A stretch of DNA of 64,000 bases from Halovenus halobia (GTDB lineage: Archaea > Halobacteriota > Halobacteria > Halobacteriales > Haloarculaceae). This document shows, in pieces, positions 35,405 to 43,559 of the stretch. The translations under genes and the position numbers were made by a program. The DNA is taken from positions 1 to 64,000 of the forward strand of contig NZ_JBLKOA010000001.1 of NCBI RefSeq assembly GCF_051414135.1. Reading direction: 5' to 3'. How positions within the stretch are numbered: position 1 is the stretch's first letter; each line of letters starts with the position of its first letter. The notes beneath the pieces were generated by a model. That model worked only from the letters and a program-made list of their open reading frames with translations, was not told where the DNA came from and made no database searches.

Positions 35405-35671
35405 ATGAGGAAATCGGCGGAGTGGATGACTATAGCGGACGAGCGGATTCTTGAGTTCTTGAGCGAGAACGACTCCGGTACACCGTCGAGTATGGCAGGA
35501 AGTGAATACGTTCGATTCAGTCGCCCTCACATCCACGAGCGCTGTCAGAAATTGAAGCACCACGGATTAATCCGATTTCTCGGAAACGGCGTCTACATTA
35601 TCACAGACGAGGGTCGGCAGTACCTCGACGGCGACCTCGACGCGGCTGAACTCGAACAGGACGAAGAGTAA
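35405..35671 (+). CDS. PhiH1-repressor-like winged-helix protein
   Basis: An 88-residue winged-helix protein with ADERILEFLSENDSGTPSSMA, recognition helix in VRFSRPHIHERCQKLKHHGLI, and a wing GVYIITDEGRQYLDG. This matches small haloarchaeal/haloviral repressors related to the PhiH1 repressor. The start is ATG 35405; an ATG seven codons later (35426) is also plausible. It divergently faces the PH-domain gene across 127 nt that include A+T-rich sequence, so it may control that promoter. Confidence 0.8.
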   Translation: MRKSAEWMTIADERILEFLSENDSGTPSSMAGSEYVRFSRPHIHERCQKLKHHGLIRFLGNGVYIITDEGRQYLDGDLDAAELEQDEE

Positions 35672-35906
35672 CGCCGGTCGGACATTCGTTCCCTATTCGG
35701 CAATGAATGGGTGTCTTGACGGCTCTACTCCGACTTTCGAGGATGGGCGTACCGCCAGCGACCCGCGAGAGCGCCGTGAGTGCGCTGTGAGCGCGTTCGT
35801 CGCGTGGCGAGTGGTATCCATCCTTTCGAGGTTGAACTAGAGTCACGACCATCAGAGGGCCTGAAGAGCGTTTTATAACTCTATAACTCTCTGTGAACCG
35901 GTTTCA
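35672..35906. other. intergenic region without recognised gene
   Basis: The 235-nt gap between two regulators is G+C-rich in its first half and A+T-rich in its second. A tandem TATAACTC-TATAACTC duplication lies near 35873-35890, followed by GAACCGGTTTC, which contains the palindrome AACCGGTT. The gap lies after the convergent stops of the PhiH1-like and ArsR-like genes, so these are not obviously their promoters. I see no supportable gene. Confidence 0.4.
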
Positions 35907-36167
35907 CTATTCCACAAACGACTGCGGTTGGAGTTCCTCGGATTCGGCCAACCACCACACTGTGTTTCGGCCACCAATCTGCTTACTCTCTAATCGGCCT
36001 TCGTCGGCCAGCGACCGGAGTCGATTGTAGGTGGCCCGTCGCTTGAGTGGTACCTGTTCTGCTACTTCCGCAGTCGAAAGCACGGGGTCGTCTGTCTCTC
36101 GAAACAAGACGATGATTTCATCGTTACTCACCTTCGGTGTTGGCCCCGGTTTTGAATCTTCACCCAT
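35907..36167 (-). CDS. winged-helix transcriptional regulator
   Basis: An 86-residue regulator. The helix-turn-helix is LSTAEVAEQVPLKRRATYNRLRSLADEGRL (residues about 30-60), followed by a short wing (LESKQIGGRNTVWWLAES). Families of this size in haloarchaea repress or activate the adjacent operon. The gene diverges from the SWIM gene, and a 50-bp dyad lies directly upstream of its start, which is a good candidate for its own operator. Confidence 0.8.
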   Translation of the reverse strand: MGEDSKPGPTPKVSNDEIIVLFRETDDPVLSTAEVAEQVPLKRRATYNRLRSLADEGRLESKQIGGRNTVWWLAESEELQPQSFVE

Positions 36168-36196
36168 AGAGGTTCCTATTGCGCGTAATCAGTTAA

Positions 36197-36246
36197 CTAT
36201 ACCGTCTAAGGCAGTACACTTAATATCCCTGCCGTCCAAGGTATAG
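36197..36246. promoter_or_regulatory. 50-bp dyad between divergent regulator and SWIM genes
   Basis: Arms CTATACC (36197-36203) and GGTATAG (36240-36246), and inner arms GGCAG (36210-36214) and CTGCC (36229-36233), share the same centre at 36221.5. The stretch between the inner arms is TACACTTAATATCC, a possible TATA element. Within the dyad CCGTCTAAGG and CCGTCCAAGG also form a direct repeat 30 bp apart. This is the expected position and form of an operator for the divergent winged-helix regulator. Confidence 0.6.
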
Positions 36247-36340
36247 ATAGAGAAGGACTCGTCTCTTGGGGCGTGATTCACGCGAAAACGCCCGGCGCTT
36301 AGGACGCCGGACGGGGCCTTCTCGACGGAGCCAAGAAGGC

Positions 36341-36843
36341 ATGAGCAAATTCGATACAGCGGCAGGTGAATCTTCCGCTACGGACGACTGTACCGACCTC
36401 GAACAGCGCGATGTACGCGCCTTGACGGAGTACATGACCGTCCTTCCGTCGGGGGCGACGTGTACTCTGTGACGACGCAGAGCGGGTCAGAGTACCGCGT
36501 AGACGCCCGTGAAGGCCGGTGTACGTGTCCTGACCACCAGTACCGGGAAGCCGAGTGCAAGCACATCCGCCGTATAGCGTTCGCAACTGGTCAGCGCCCC
36601 ATTCCCGCGTGGGTGGACGCCGACGAGGTAGACGCCCAACTCGGGGAACACGTCGAAGAGACGCCGAAGGTCGCCGCGACTGACGGTGGCGTCACGCTCG
36701 AAGAGTTCGGTGGCGACGACCGCGACGACGACCGTCCCGAGGATTGCGATTGTAGCCCGCTCTTCGAAGACCTCGCCTGCTGGCCGTGCTACAGGGACGG
36801 CTTCGAGACGCCAAACCCGCACGCTACGGGTGACGACGAATGA
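36341..36843 (+). pseudogene. SWIM zinc-finger protein, split by a one-base frameshift
   Basis: Two frames together make one haloarchaeal SWIM protein. The first (MSKFDTAAGESS, QRDVRALTEYMTVLPSG) starts at 36341 and stops at 36472 in the wrong frame. The second continues from the same point as DVYSVTTQSGSEYRVDAREG and holds the SWIM motif CTCPDHQYREAECKHIRR. Frames join at a run of five G (36451-36455); one extra G would give an uninterrupted protein of about 167 residues. Cause may be a real deletion, a sequencing error in the G-run or programmed frameshifting. The stop overlaps the next gene (ATGA). SWIM domains bind DNA or proteins; function is unknown. Confidence 0.75.
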
Positions 36844-36977
36844 CGGATACGCCGACGTGTCTCCGTTGCGGCTCGGAACTCGATTACGGAGCGCTGTTGG
36901 ACTCCGTGACCGGCCAACGTGGATGGGCCTGTAACGAGTGTAACGTCGCCTACTCGTCGCTTGAGGTGGGCCAATGA
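36840..36977 (+). CDS. 45-aa zinc-ribbon protein
   Basis: A very small protein, MTDTPTCLRCGSELDYGALL...WACNECNVAYSSLEVGQ. Two CxxC pairs (CLRC and CNEC) are spaced as in a zinc ribbon. The ATG overlaps the stop of the SWIM gene by 4 nt, and its own stop overlaps the ATG of the next gene by 4 nt. This double overlap in a coupled operon is strong support for a gene that automatic callers often miss. Function unknown; ribbon proteins of this kind bind nucleic acid or protein partners. Confidence 0.75.
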   Translation: MTDTPTCLRCGSELDYGALLDSVTGQRGWACNECNVAYSSLEVGQ

Positions 36978-37249
36978 CGCGACCGTCTCCGGCGGCGGCC
37001 CTCAACGGCGGAGAGATAGGACATATCTGCGACCGATGTAACAAGGGCGCGCGAACTGGCGACCTTGTGCGAGCGTATGCCACTCACTACGACGACGGCG
37101 GGTGGGTTATTCGCCGCGTGTGGTGCGACGACTGCGGAAGCACGACTATCGGTCTGCCGACCGACGGGGCCGACGAGGTAGTCGTTGAAGCCGTGTATTG
37201 GCAGTCGCGGCTGGTTGGCGTGACAACCGTTGATAGAAACAAGCCGTGA
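36974..37249 (+). CDS. zinc-binding hypothetical protein
   Basis: A 91-residue protein with two Cys pairs: HICDRCNKGARTGD and RRVWCDDCGS. These make a small zinc-binding domain of the kind common on haloarchaeal plasmids and viruses. The gene is the third of a translationally coupled set (SWIM, zinc ribbon, this) and its start overlaps the preceding stop as ATGA. Residues 60-91 are non-conserved and end in a basic tail. The partner proteins suggest an element-specific regulatory complex, but this is inference. Confidence 0.75.
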   Translation: MTRPSPAAALNGGEIGHICDRCNKGARTGDLVRAYATHYDDGGWVIRRVWCDDCGSTTIGLPTDGADEVVVEAVYWQSRLVGVTTVDRNKP

Positions 37250-37333
37250 TTTTTGTCGGTTTGAGCGATTTCACTTTCAATTCCGGGCCGACTTATAAGT
37301 TGCAATGTGTTCAATACGCGGACATAACCACTC

Positions 37334-37753
37334 ATGGTAACGAAGGCTGAAATTGACGGTATCTACGATATGGAGAAAGTGATTGAAGAGGATTGGGAGT
37401 GGCAACGACGAGGGCCAAATCTGGAAGGTGAGGCAACGGTGTATTGCCTTAACGAAGATGTAAACCTCACTCTCAAAGCGTGGAAGCGTCGGAGTTACGG
37501 CTTCTGTCTTCTGTATAAGAGTTCGAAGGTGGTTCGACGGTGGGACTCATCGACACCACATACCAACCCTGACGGTGAGGTTATTACAGAGCCGCACAAA
37601 CATTACTGGACTGAAAAGCATGAAGCCGACTACGCCTATCCGGTGGACGACGTTGCCACGGACGATGTTCACCAAGCCTTTAGGGACTTTCTCGACGAGT
37701 GTAACATAGAACTACGCGGAACGTACCAAACGGGACTGAATGACCATGACTAA
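37334..37753 (+). CDS. DUF6978-like protein (first gene of a two-gene pair)
   Basis: A 139-residue soluble protein, MVTKAEIDGIYDMEKVIEEDWEWQ... with LKAWKRRSYGFCLLYKSSKVVRRWD and HTNPDGEVITEPHKHYW. I believe this is the DUF6978 family. Its stop lies inside the start of the DUF1828-like gene (14-nt overlap), so the two are translationally coupled. Base composition is more A+T-rich than that of neighbouring genes. Pairs of this kind are reported near toxin-antitoxin and mobile genes in bacteria; whether this one is a TA pair is inferred. Confidence 0.6.
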   Translation: MVTKAEIDGIYDMEKVIEEDWEWQRRGPNLEGEATVYCLNEDVNLTLKAWKRRSYGFCLLYKSSKVVRRWDSSTPHTNPDGEVITEPHKHYWTEKHEADYAYPVDDVATDDVHQAFRDFLDECNIELRGTYQTGLNDHD

Positions 37754-38504
37754 CTGCAAAGACTTGGTGTGGCCCGCCCTCAATTCGGCGTTCGAAGAGA
37801 GTGTTTCCATCACCGATGAAGATGGTGAGTGCCGCATTACAGTCCCGTTCGAGAGGGCCGATAGGGACGCTATCACCCTATGGATTCGAAGAGAGGGAGA
37901 AGAATATGTTATCTCTGATGAGGGTGAAACCTACGGGTACCTCTACCTCTCGAATATTAATCTTGACCAGTCCCGGCGAGAAAAGCGATTGAGTAGCACC
38001 AAGCAACGCTTCGACTTGGATAGTGCAAAGTACGAAATAAAACTCACCACCTCGAAAGAGCGATTAGGTCAACGTCTTCTGGACGCTATTCAGGCAGTCC
38101 AATCTATCTCATATCTATCCTATACTCGCAGGCAGTACACGCAAACGGACTTCCGAGACGAGGTTGGGAGTTACTTGAACGGCAAAGGATACCACTATGA
38201 GCGAAATGTGGATGTTGAGGGTGATTCAGAACCACATCGCGTCGATTTCCATGTACAGAACGGGAAACCGACATACCTTGACGCTCTCCATGCTGAAGAC
38301 GTATCAACATCACATGGCATGGCCGAGCGGACGGCGTTCAAGTGGGTAGACATACAAGCCGGAGCGCCGGAAGTGAAGACTATTGCCGTTCTTGACGACG
38401 AGTCGGGCGAGTACGATGAACGGACAGTGAGAATCCTCTCGAATTACTCAGATAAGTACATCCCGTGGTCTGCTCGGGGGTCAATTCCCGACGCGATTGG
38501 GTAA
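37740..38504 (+). CDS. DUF1828/DUF1829-like protein
   Basis: A 254-residue protein. Its N-terminal half (residues 1-95) has ITLWIRREGEEYVISDEGETYGYL, matching DUF1828, and the C-terminal part (about 130-240) resembles DUF1829, with GYHYERNVDVEGDSEPHRVDFHV and TAFKWVDIQAGAPEVKTIAVLDD. The latter looks like a DUF1829/restriction-endonuclease-like beta domain. Start is ATG 37740 (next ATG at 37746). The overlap with the upstream gene indicates coexpression. Function unproven; a toxin or nuclease role is possible. Confidence 0.65.
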   Translation: MTMTNCKDLVWPALNSAFEESVSITDEDGECRITVPFERADRDAITLWIRREGEEYVISDEGETYGYLYLSNINLDQSRREKRLSSTKQRFDLDSAKYEIKLTTSKERLGQRLLDAIQAVQSISYLSYTRRQYTQTDFRDEVGSYLNGKGYHYERNVDVEGDSEPHRVDFHVQNGKPTYLDALHAEDVSTSHGMAERTAFKWVDIQAGAPEVKTIAVLDDESGEYDERTVRILSNYSDKYIPWSARGSIPDAIG

Positions 38505-38508
38505 CTGT

Positions 38509-39231
38509 CTACAGGTCGTCTTCGCTGAAAATCAGCCGTACACTATTCTGTTCTAACCACTCGGCCTTCTCCTTGTAGTCAGGGATATGTTCTCCAACCA
38601 ACTGCCAGAACTCTCGTCCGTGGTGCTGTTCGGTCAGGTGAGCGAGTTCGTGGACGACGAGGTAATCAACAACGTCGGGCGGGGCCATAATGAGCCGCCA
38701 GTTCAGGCTAATCGTTCCGCCAGTCGAACAACTACCCCACCGTGTGCGCTGGTTTCGGAGTTCGAGTTCTTCGTACTCGACGCTCATGCGCTCGGCGTAG
38801 TGGTCGGTGCGGTCAGTGAGATACTCCCGCGCCCGGCTCCGATAGAAGTTTTCGAGAACTTGCTTGACTGACGATTGCTCGACGGCACTCTTTCGGAGCC
38901 GAATCGAATCCTCGTCTACCTCGTGTTTCTGTAGTGGCTCAATAACGAGTTCCCGGTCTTCTCCGAGGAATGGGAAGCGCTCGCCAGCCTCGAATGTCCG
39001 GTCGGGGACTTGCTCTCGATAGGCGTCGTACTTCCGTTGCTGGTCTACCACCCATGCCGCATTTTCCTTGAGTAGTTCTGCGTGCTGAACGTCGTCGCCT
39101 TCGGGAACGACGACCGTCACGCCGTGTATGTCAACGTCGATACGTGGTTCACTGGCGTCGGTGCTATCGCGTACCTCGTACTCGACGGGGTTCCCCAATA
39201 GGTCGATATTCCGACTGTGGGCTTTAGCCAT
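38509..39231 (-). CDS. YgjP-like metallopeptidase of the RM operon
   Basis: A 240-residue zinc peptidase of the YgjP/DUF45 (WLM-like) family. The motif HELAHLTEQHHGREFW (about residue 185) contains HExxH and the third His ligand. RTRWGSCSTGGTISLNWRL just before it is the family signature. The start at 39231 overlaps the hsdR stop by 8 nt; 14 extra codons upstream do not fit. In archaea this gene often follows hsdR; it may process or regulate the restriction complex. It is the last gene of the hsdM-hsdS-hsdR-ygjP operon. Confidence 0.88.
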   Translation of the reverse strand: MAKAHSRNIDLLGNPVEYEVRDSTDASEPRIDVDIHGVTVVVPEGDDVQHAELLKENAAWVVDQQRKYDAYREQVPDRTFEAGERFPFLGEDRELVIEPLQKHEVDEDSIRLRKSAVEQSSVKQVLENFYRSRAREYLTDRTDHYAERMSVEYEELELRNQRTRWGSCSTGGTISLNWRLIMAPPDVVDYLVVHELAHLTEQHHGREFWQLVGEHIPDYKEKAEWLEQNSVRLIFSEDDL

Positions 39232-42202
39232 GATTCTCGATAAGGTAGTTCCGTATCGAGTCCACGAACCCATCGTCGTCTCGAATCAGGTGGCCGAGTT
39301 CGTTCTCCTTTACCAGTACGTCCAACAGGATACGCTCGATTTCCGCGATGGTCTGCTGGTTCGTCTTCCACCCGTAGTATCCTCGGTCAACGCGTTCGCG
39401 GAACTGTGAGACGATTTCTTCGGCCACTTCCTCGGCCTGTTCTTCAGACTCGATAGCGTCGGGAGTCTGTTCTGTGAGGTGCGTGTATATGGCGAACTCC
39501 GCGTCGTCCATCCCCTGCTCTTCGGCTTCCTCTTCGACGTTCAGAACCTCTTCTTCGACCGATTTTAGCGCCTCGACAGCGTCGGGGTCACTGATTTCAT
39601 CACCCTGCCAGCGTTCCACTATGTCGGTCACGCGCTCGCTCAATCGCTTGTAGCGAGGATTCTGGTTCTCCCGAGGGTGTAGGTGTTCGCGGGTCGCGTG
39701 GGCAATCTGCGAGGCCTTGACGCCGGGATTGTCCAACCCTTCTACGTCTTCGAGGTACTCTTCCCCGAGTTTGTAGGTCGGGAAGTCGTCCTTGATTTCC
39801 GTGATTTCGACGTTCTCGTTGATTATCTCTCGCGTCTTCTCGCGCATGTCGTCTTCGGGGTCATCTTCGCCCCCGGTCGTGCGCTTGAATGCGACGTGAA
39901 TCCGGCTCAACCACTTGTAGTCGCGCTCGATACCCTCGTTGATTAGCCGCTTGTCCGGAGCGACGGCTTCATAGAGATTCTGTAGACGGCGGAAGCCCTG
40001 TTTGAACTCGCGGCGCTCGGGATGGGTGCTAATGCGTTCGACGGCTTCGTAGGCGGCTTCTTGGGTGTCGTCCTTGGGTATGCCATCGAAGATACCCATG
40101 ACCGTTTCCAACTGGTCTTTCAGGTCGTCGTAGAGTTCGTCCTTATTGCGGGCGGCGTAGGCCTTCGTCTCGGCGTCGTAGTCGAGGGCGTCGTCAATGT
40201 TTTCGAAGACACCTTGGAAGTCCACAATCTCACCGTTCTCCTTGCCCTCGGCAGGCCGGTTCGTCCGGGCGATAGCCTGCATGAGATTGTGGTTCTTGAG
40301 GTTGCGGTCGAGATACATCGTCTTCAGAATCGGTGCGTCGAAGCCCGTCAGAAGCATGTTGTGGACGACCAGCAGTTTCGGCGTGACTTCCTCGGTTTCC
40401 TCGTCGGTCTGCTTGAACGCCTTGATGATACTGTCGCGCTCTTCGGAGTCGGTGTGGAACTGCTGAATCAGGTCGGGGTCGTCGTTGGTCGCCGTGTAGA
40501 GAACTTCCACTTCGTCCTCGCCACGACGGTCAATGAGCCGCTCGCCGTACAGTGCGGCTGACCGGCGGCTCGGTGTGACGACCATGCCTTTCCACCTGTT
40601 CGGTGCGACGTGTTCGTCGTAGTGTCGGTCTATTTCTTCGACGGCGCGGTCTACGCGAGGTTCGATTTCAGCCAGTGTCCGAGCGGTTACGTTCTTTTGA
40701 ATGAACTCGCGTTTCTCGTCTGTACTCAATCCACGAAACTCCTGCTCGAACTCTTCGTCAAGCCCTGCTTCGTCTATCTCCCATTCCATTTCGTGACGGA
40801 GCGTGAAGTAGACGGGAAGAATCAGCCCGTCCTCGATACCCTGCTTGACCGAGTAGCGGTGAAGATAGTCCTCGTCCTCGGGTGAGAACTCGCGGAATGT
40901 GTTGCGGTCTTCGTGGCGTTCGCCCTCGCGGACAGGTGTCCCGGTGAAACCGAAGTGGTAGCAGTCGGGAAGGGCGGCGTCGAGACGACTGCCAAGGTCG
41001 GCTTCCATGAACCGGTGGGCCTCGTCGCTCATCACGATTACCTCGTCGTTGCCCTGTTCGTCGGGGTCAACGTCCTCGAACTTCTGAATCGTCGTGAGAA
41101 CCAGTTCACTTTGGCCCTGTTCGATAAGTTCCTCAAGATGGGCGATACTCTCGGCCTCTGTCCACTGTTCGAGGGTGAGGTTCGCCAACTGGTCGCGCAT
41201 TTGGGAGTTCAACTTGTCCGTATCGACAATGATGAACACCTGTGGATTGCGGGCCACGGTGGGGCGCGAGAGAAGGTTCTCGGCGGCATAGAGCATGGTA
41301 AACGACTTGCCCGACCCTTGGGTGTGCCAGACGAGGCCGCGCTTGTGGACGCCCTCACGGACGCGGTCGAGAACCGCGTTCACCGCGTAGTACTGCATGT
41401 ACCGGGGAACGATTTTCGCGTCTCCACCGGCTCGGCGCTCGTAGAAGACGAAGTTCTTCAGCAGGTCGAGGATAGATTCGGGATTGCACAGAGCCTTGAT
41501 AGCCTGTCTCACGTCGTTACTGTCCTCGAACTCTTCGGGAGCGTCGTTCCACGGTTCGTAGAACTCCTTGGGTGCGCCGACCGCGCCGTAGCGGAGTTCA
41601 AAGGTGTCGGCGGCGATGTTGAACAGGCCGGGGACGAAGAGTCGTGATACGTCTTTCTCGTAGTTCCGAAGGTCACGGACGGCGTCGTGCCAGTCGTTGT
41701 CCTGTGCTTGGCTCTTGAGTTCCATCGTGACCAGCGGAATCCCGTTCACGAAGAGACTCACGTCGGGACGAATGGTTGTCTCGCGGGAGACAGAGAACTG
41801 ATTGACAGCGTGGAACCGGTTGTTTTCCGGGTCAGCGTAGTCTATCAGGTCAACGTAGACAGTCTCGGTCGAACCGTCGTCGCGTTGGACGGAGAAGGTT
41901 TTACCCTTTGTCAGCAGTTGGTGGAACGCTCGGTTCCCGTCCATCAGGTTCTCGGTGTCGAGGTCGCGCTTCAGTGACGAGATGAACTTCTCGACGTTTT
42001 CGCTGGTCACGTCCTCATTGAGCGCGACGACTTGTTCAGCCAGTAAGTCCCAATAGACGACCTCGTGACTCTGCCGGTCGTAGGCGTCATTAAGAACGTT
42101 CGCGCCCCGGTCGCCGTCCTGCCCGTGTGTCTCCCATCCGACGCCGTCGAGCCACGAAAGAAGCGAGCGTTCGACACCCTGTTCAGATGGGATACTAACC
42201 AT
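39224..42202 (-). CDS. hsdR: type I restriction enzyme, R subunit
   Basis: A 992-residue motor/nuclease. The N-terminal endonuclease domain has RPDVSLFVNGIPLVTMELKSQ, containing the Asp and ExK residues of the PD-(D/E)XK site. The helicase has Walker A HTQGSGKSFT, the DEAH box SDEAHRF, FTGTPV and RTNRPAEGKENGEIVDF. The C-terminal 250 residues are helical and bind HsdM. No frame break is seen, so the subunit looks complete. It overlaps hsdS and the YgjP gene by 8 nt each. It cuts DNA that lacks the partner methylation. Confidence 0.95.
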   Translation of the reverse strand: MVSIPSEQGVERSLLSWLDGVGWETHGQDGDRGANVLNDAYDRQSHEVVYWDLLAEQVVALNEDVTSENVEKFISSLKRDLDTENLMDGNRAFHQLLTKGKTFSVQRDDGSTETVYVDLIDYADPENNRFHAVNQFSVSRETTIRPDVSLFVNGIPLVTMELKSQAQDNDWHDAVRDLRNYEKDVSRLFVPGLFNIAADTFELRYGAVGAPKEFYEPWNDAPEEFEDSNDVRQAIKALCNPESILDLLKNFVFYERRAGGDAKIVPRYMQYYAVNAVLDRVREGVHKRGLVWHTQGSGKSFTMLYAAENLLSRPTVARNPQVFIIVDTDKLNSQMRDQLANLTLEQWTEAESIAHLEELIEQGQSELVLTTIQKFEDVDPDEQGNDEVIVMSDEAHRFMEADLGSRLDAALPDCYHFGFTGTPVREGERHEDRNTFREFSPEDEDYLHRYSVKQGIEDGLILPVYFTLRHEMEWEIDEAGLDEEFEQEFRGLSTDEKREFIQKNVTARTLAEIEPRVDRAVEEIDRHYDEHVAPNRWKGMVVTPSRRSAALYGERLIDRRGEDEVEVLYTATNDDPDLIQQFHTDSEERDSIIKAFKQTDEETEEVTPKLLVVHNMLLTGFDAPILKTMYLDRNLKNHNLMQAIARTNRPAEGKENGEIVDFQGVFENIDDALDYDAETKAYAARNKDELYDDLKDQLETVMGIFDGIPKDDTQEAAYEAVERISTHPERREFKQGFRRLQNLYEAVAPDKRLINEGIERDYKWLSRIHVAFKRTTGGEDDPEDDMREKTREIINENVEITEIKDDFPTYKLGEEYLEDVEGLDNPGVKASQIAHATREHLHPRENQNPRYKRLSERVTDIVERWQGDEISDPDAVEALKSVEEEVLNVEEEAEEQGMDDAEFAIYTHLTEQTPDAIESEEQAEEVAEEIVSQFRERVDRGYYGWKTNQQTIAEIERILLDVLVKENELGHLIRDDDGFVDSIRNYLIENHG

Positions 42203-43559
42203 GCTGTGCGATTTCGTCAGGTACCTCTATGTTAGTGTCGGTTGTTCGGACTGTTCCCGACAGCAGGTCTTGCATGAGGCCTTGCTTGAGGAACTTCAAC
42301 GATTCTAAATATGATTTCTCGTTTTCTAATTGGTCTGCAAATGTATCGAGTTTGTTGGCAATACGCTCTTGTTCATCAATACTCGCCGGATGGGGGATTG
42401 GGACTTTTCGTAGTTGCCCCAATGTGATTTCGTCAAACGTAGTTCCCTTGAGTCGAACGTCAATCATTGACTGAACCGCGTTCGACCGAATTGCCCAAAG
42501 CAAGAAACGGTTGTCTACAGAATCATTCGGAGAAACGCGTGCAGTACCTTGTGTAAGGTTAGCACCTTCTAACTCTGGTGGCACCTGTACCACAACTCCC
42601 ACAGTCGCTCTTATCGTTACAACAAGTTCCCCTGATTGCAGTCTTGAACGATTGTAATCTTCCGTAATCTCTTCTGAAGTTCGACTCAACTCTTCGATTT
42701 CCAACTCTCCGTTGGTGATGTCTCCTGTTTTGATGTATGGAACCCCGTTATCAATATGAGGGCCTGCTTGAACGATACCATAGGTTATTTTTTCAGCGCA
42801 GAGGTCTTGTAGCGTAGAAACACGCCAGTCTGACGGGATGGTGTATCGACGTTCTTCCTTGTAAGATTCAGCGTCTACTTCGGGCGAAGGACGCACTCTT
42901 CCCGATTCATCTATACCTCGTGTGAATAAGTCGTTCAAAACTCCATCTTGAACCCGTTCTACTTGTTCAATAATTTCTTTTGTCTTCTGAATCGCTTGGT
43001 CGACGTTGTGAAGTACGGTTGCGATTTTGCGCTGTTCTTTGAGCGTCGGAACCGGAATATCAAGCAACTGTAGGTCGCTCTTGGTAACGGAATTGAATGT
43101 ACTACCAGTAGCAAGTCGAGAAAGCCACGGCTTTCGTTCTGCAAGATTGTAGAAGAGATAGAGTCCATTGAGAGTCTTCGGTCGCAAGGCCGCAATTCCA
43201 CGACCGATACAGCAGTTCGTATCAGCGATGTTCAAGTCACCAACCGGAGCGCGAATACTCATCAGTACATCATTCTTTTCGGCTTCTTTCCGAGGCTCCG
43301 AACACCATGTATCTGCCTCGGGATAGAAGTGGCCGAACTCGGAGTTACCTTGGAAGAATGGAAGTCCTTCACCTTCCTCGTTGTATGTAGACGAAGGGGG
43401 CGAGTTCCCCGGAATAATTTCAGATATATCCGCGAGTGCCTCAATTGACCAATCTGCCGGTATCTCTCCCAATCCGAAAAGTTCTCGGACACTATCCTCT
43501 TCAGATTCCCCCTCTTCGGCAGTCCCGATGAAATCATCCAAGGTCGCGTCCTCACTCAT
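42195..43559 (-). CDS. hsdS: type I restriction enzyme, S (specificity) subunit
   Basis: A 454-residue protein with two target-recognition domains. Each half contains a variable part and a conserved helix: LKEQRKIATVLHNVDQAIQ in the first, and IDEQERIANKLDTFADQLE in the second, separated by about 210 residues. Variable parts begin with SDWRVSTLQDL and DWSIEALADI-like segments. It will recognise a bipartite DNA sequence that cannot be read from the protein. The gene is clearly more A+T-rich than hsdR and hsdM, which fits frequent exchange of specificity genes. Confidence 0.93.
   Translation of the reverse strand: MSEDATLDDFIGTAEEGESEEDSVRELFGLGEIPADWSIEALADISEIIPGNSPPSSTYNEEGEGLPFFQGNSEFGHFYPEADTWCSEPRKEAEKNDVLMSIRAPVGDLNIADTNCCIGRGIAALRPKTLNGLYLFYNLAERKPWLSRLATGSTFNSVTKSDLQLLDIPVPTLKEQRKIATVLHNVDQAIQKTKEIIEQVERVQDGVLNDLFTRGIDESGRVRPSPEVDAESYKEERRYTIPSDWRVSTLQDLCAEKITYGIVQAGPHIDNGVPYIKTGDITNGELEIEELSRTSEEITEDYNRSRLQSGELVVTIRATVGVVVQVPPELEGANLTQGTARVSPNDSVDNRFLLWAIRSNAVQSMIDVRLKGTTFDEITLGQLRKVPIPHPASIDEQERIANKLDTFADQLENEKSYLESLKFLKQGLMQDLLSGTVRTTDTNIEVPDEIAQHG

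Noticed and set aside
35704..35796. 30-codon frame in the gap between regulators
   Set aside because: Too short, no overlap or conserved neighbour, and no motif.
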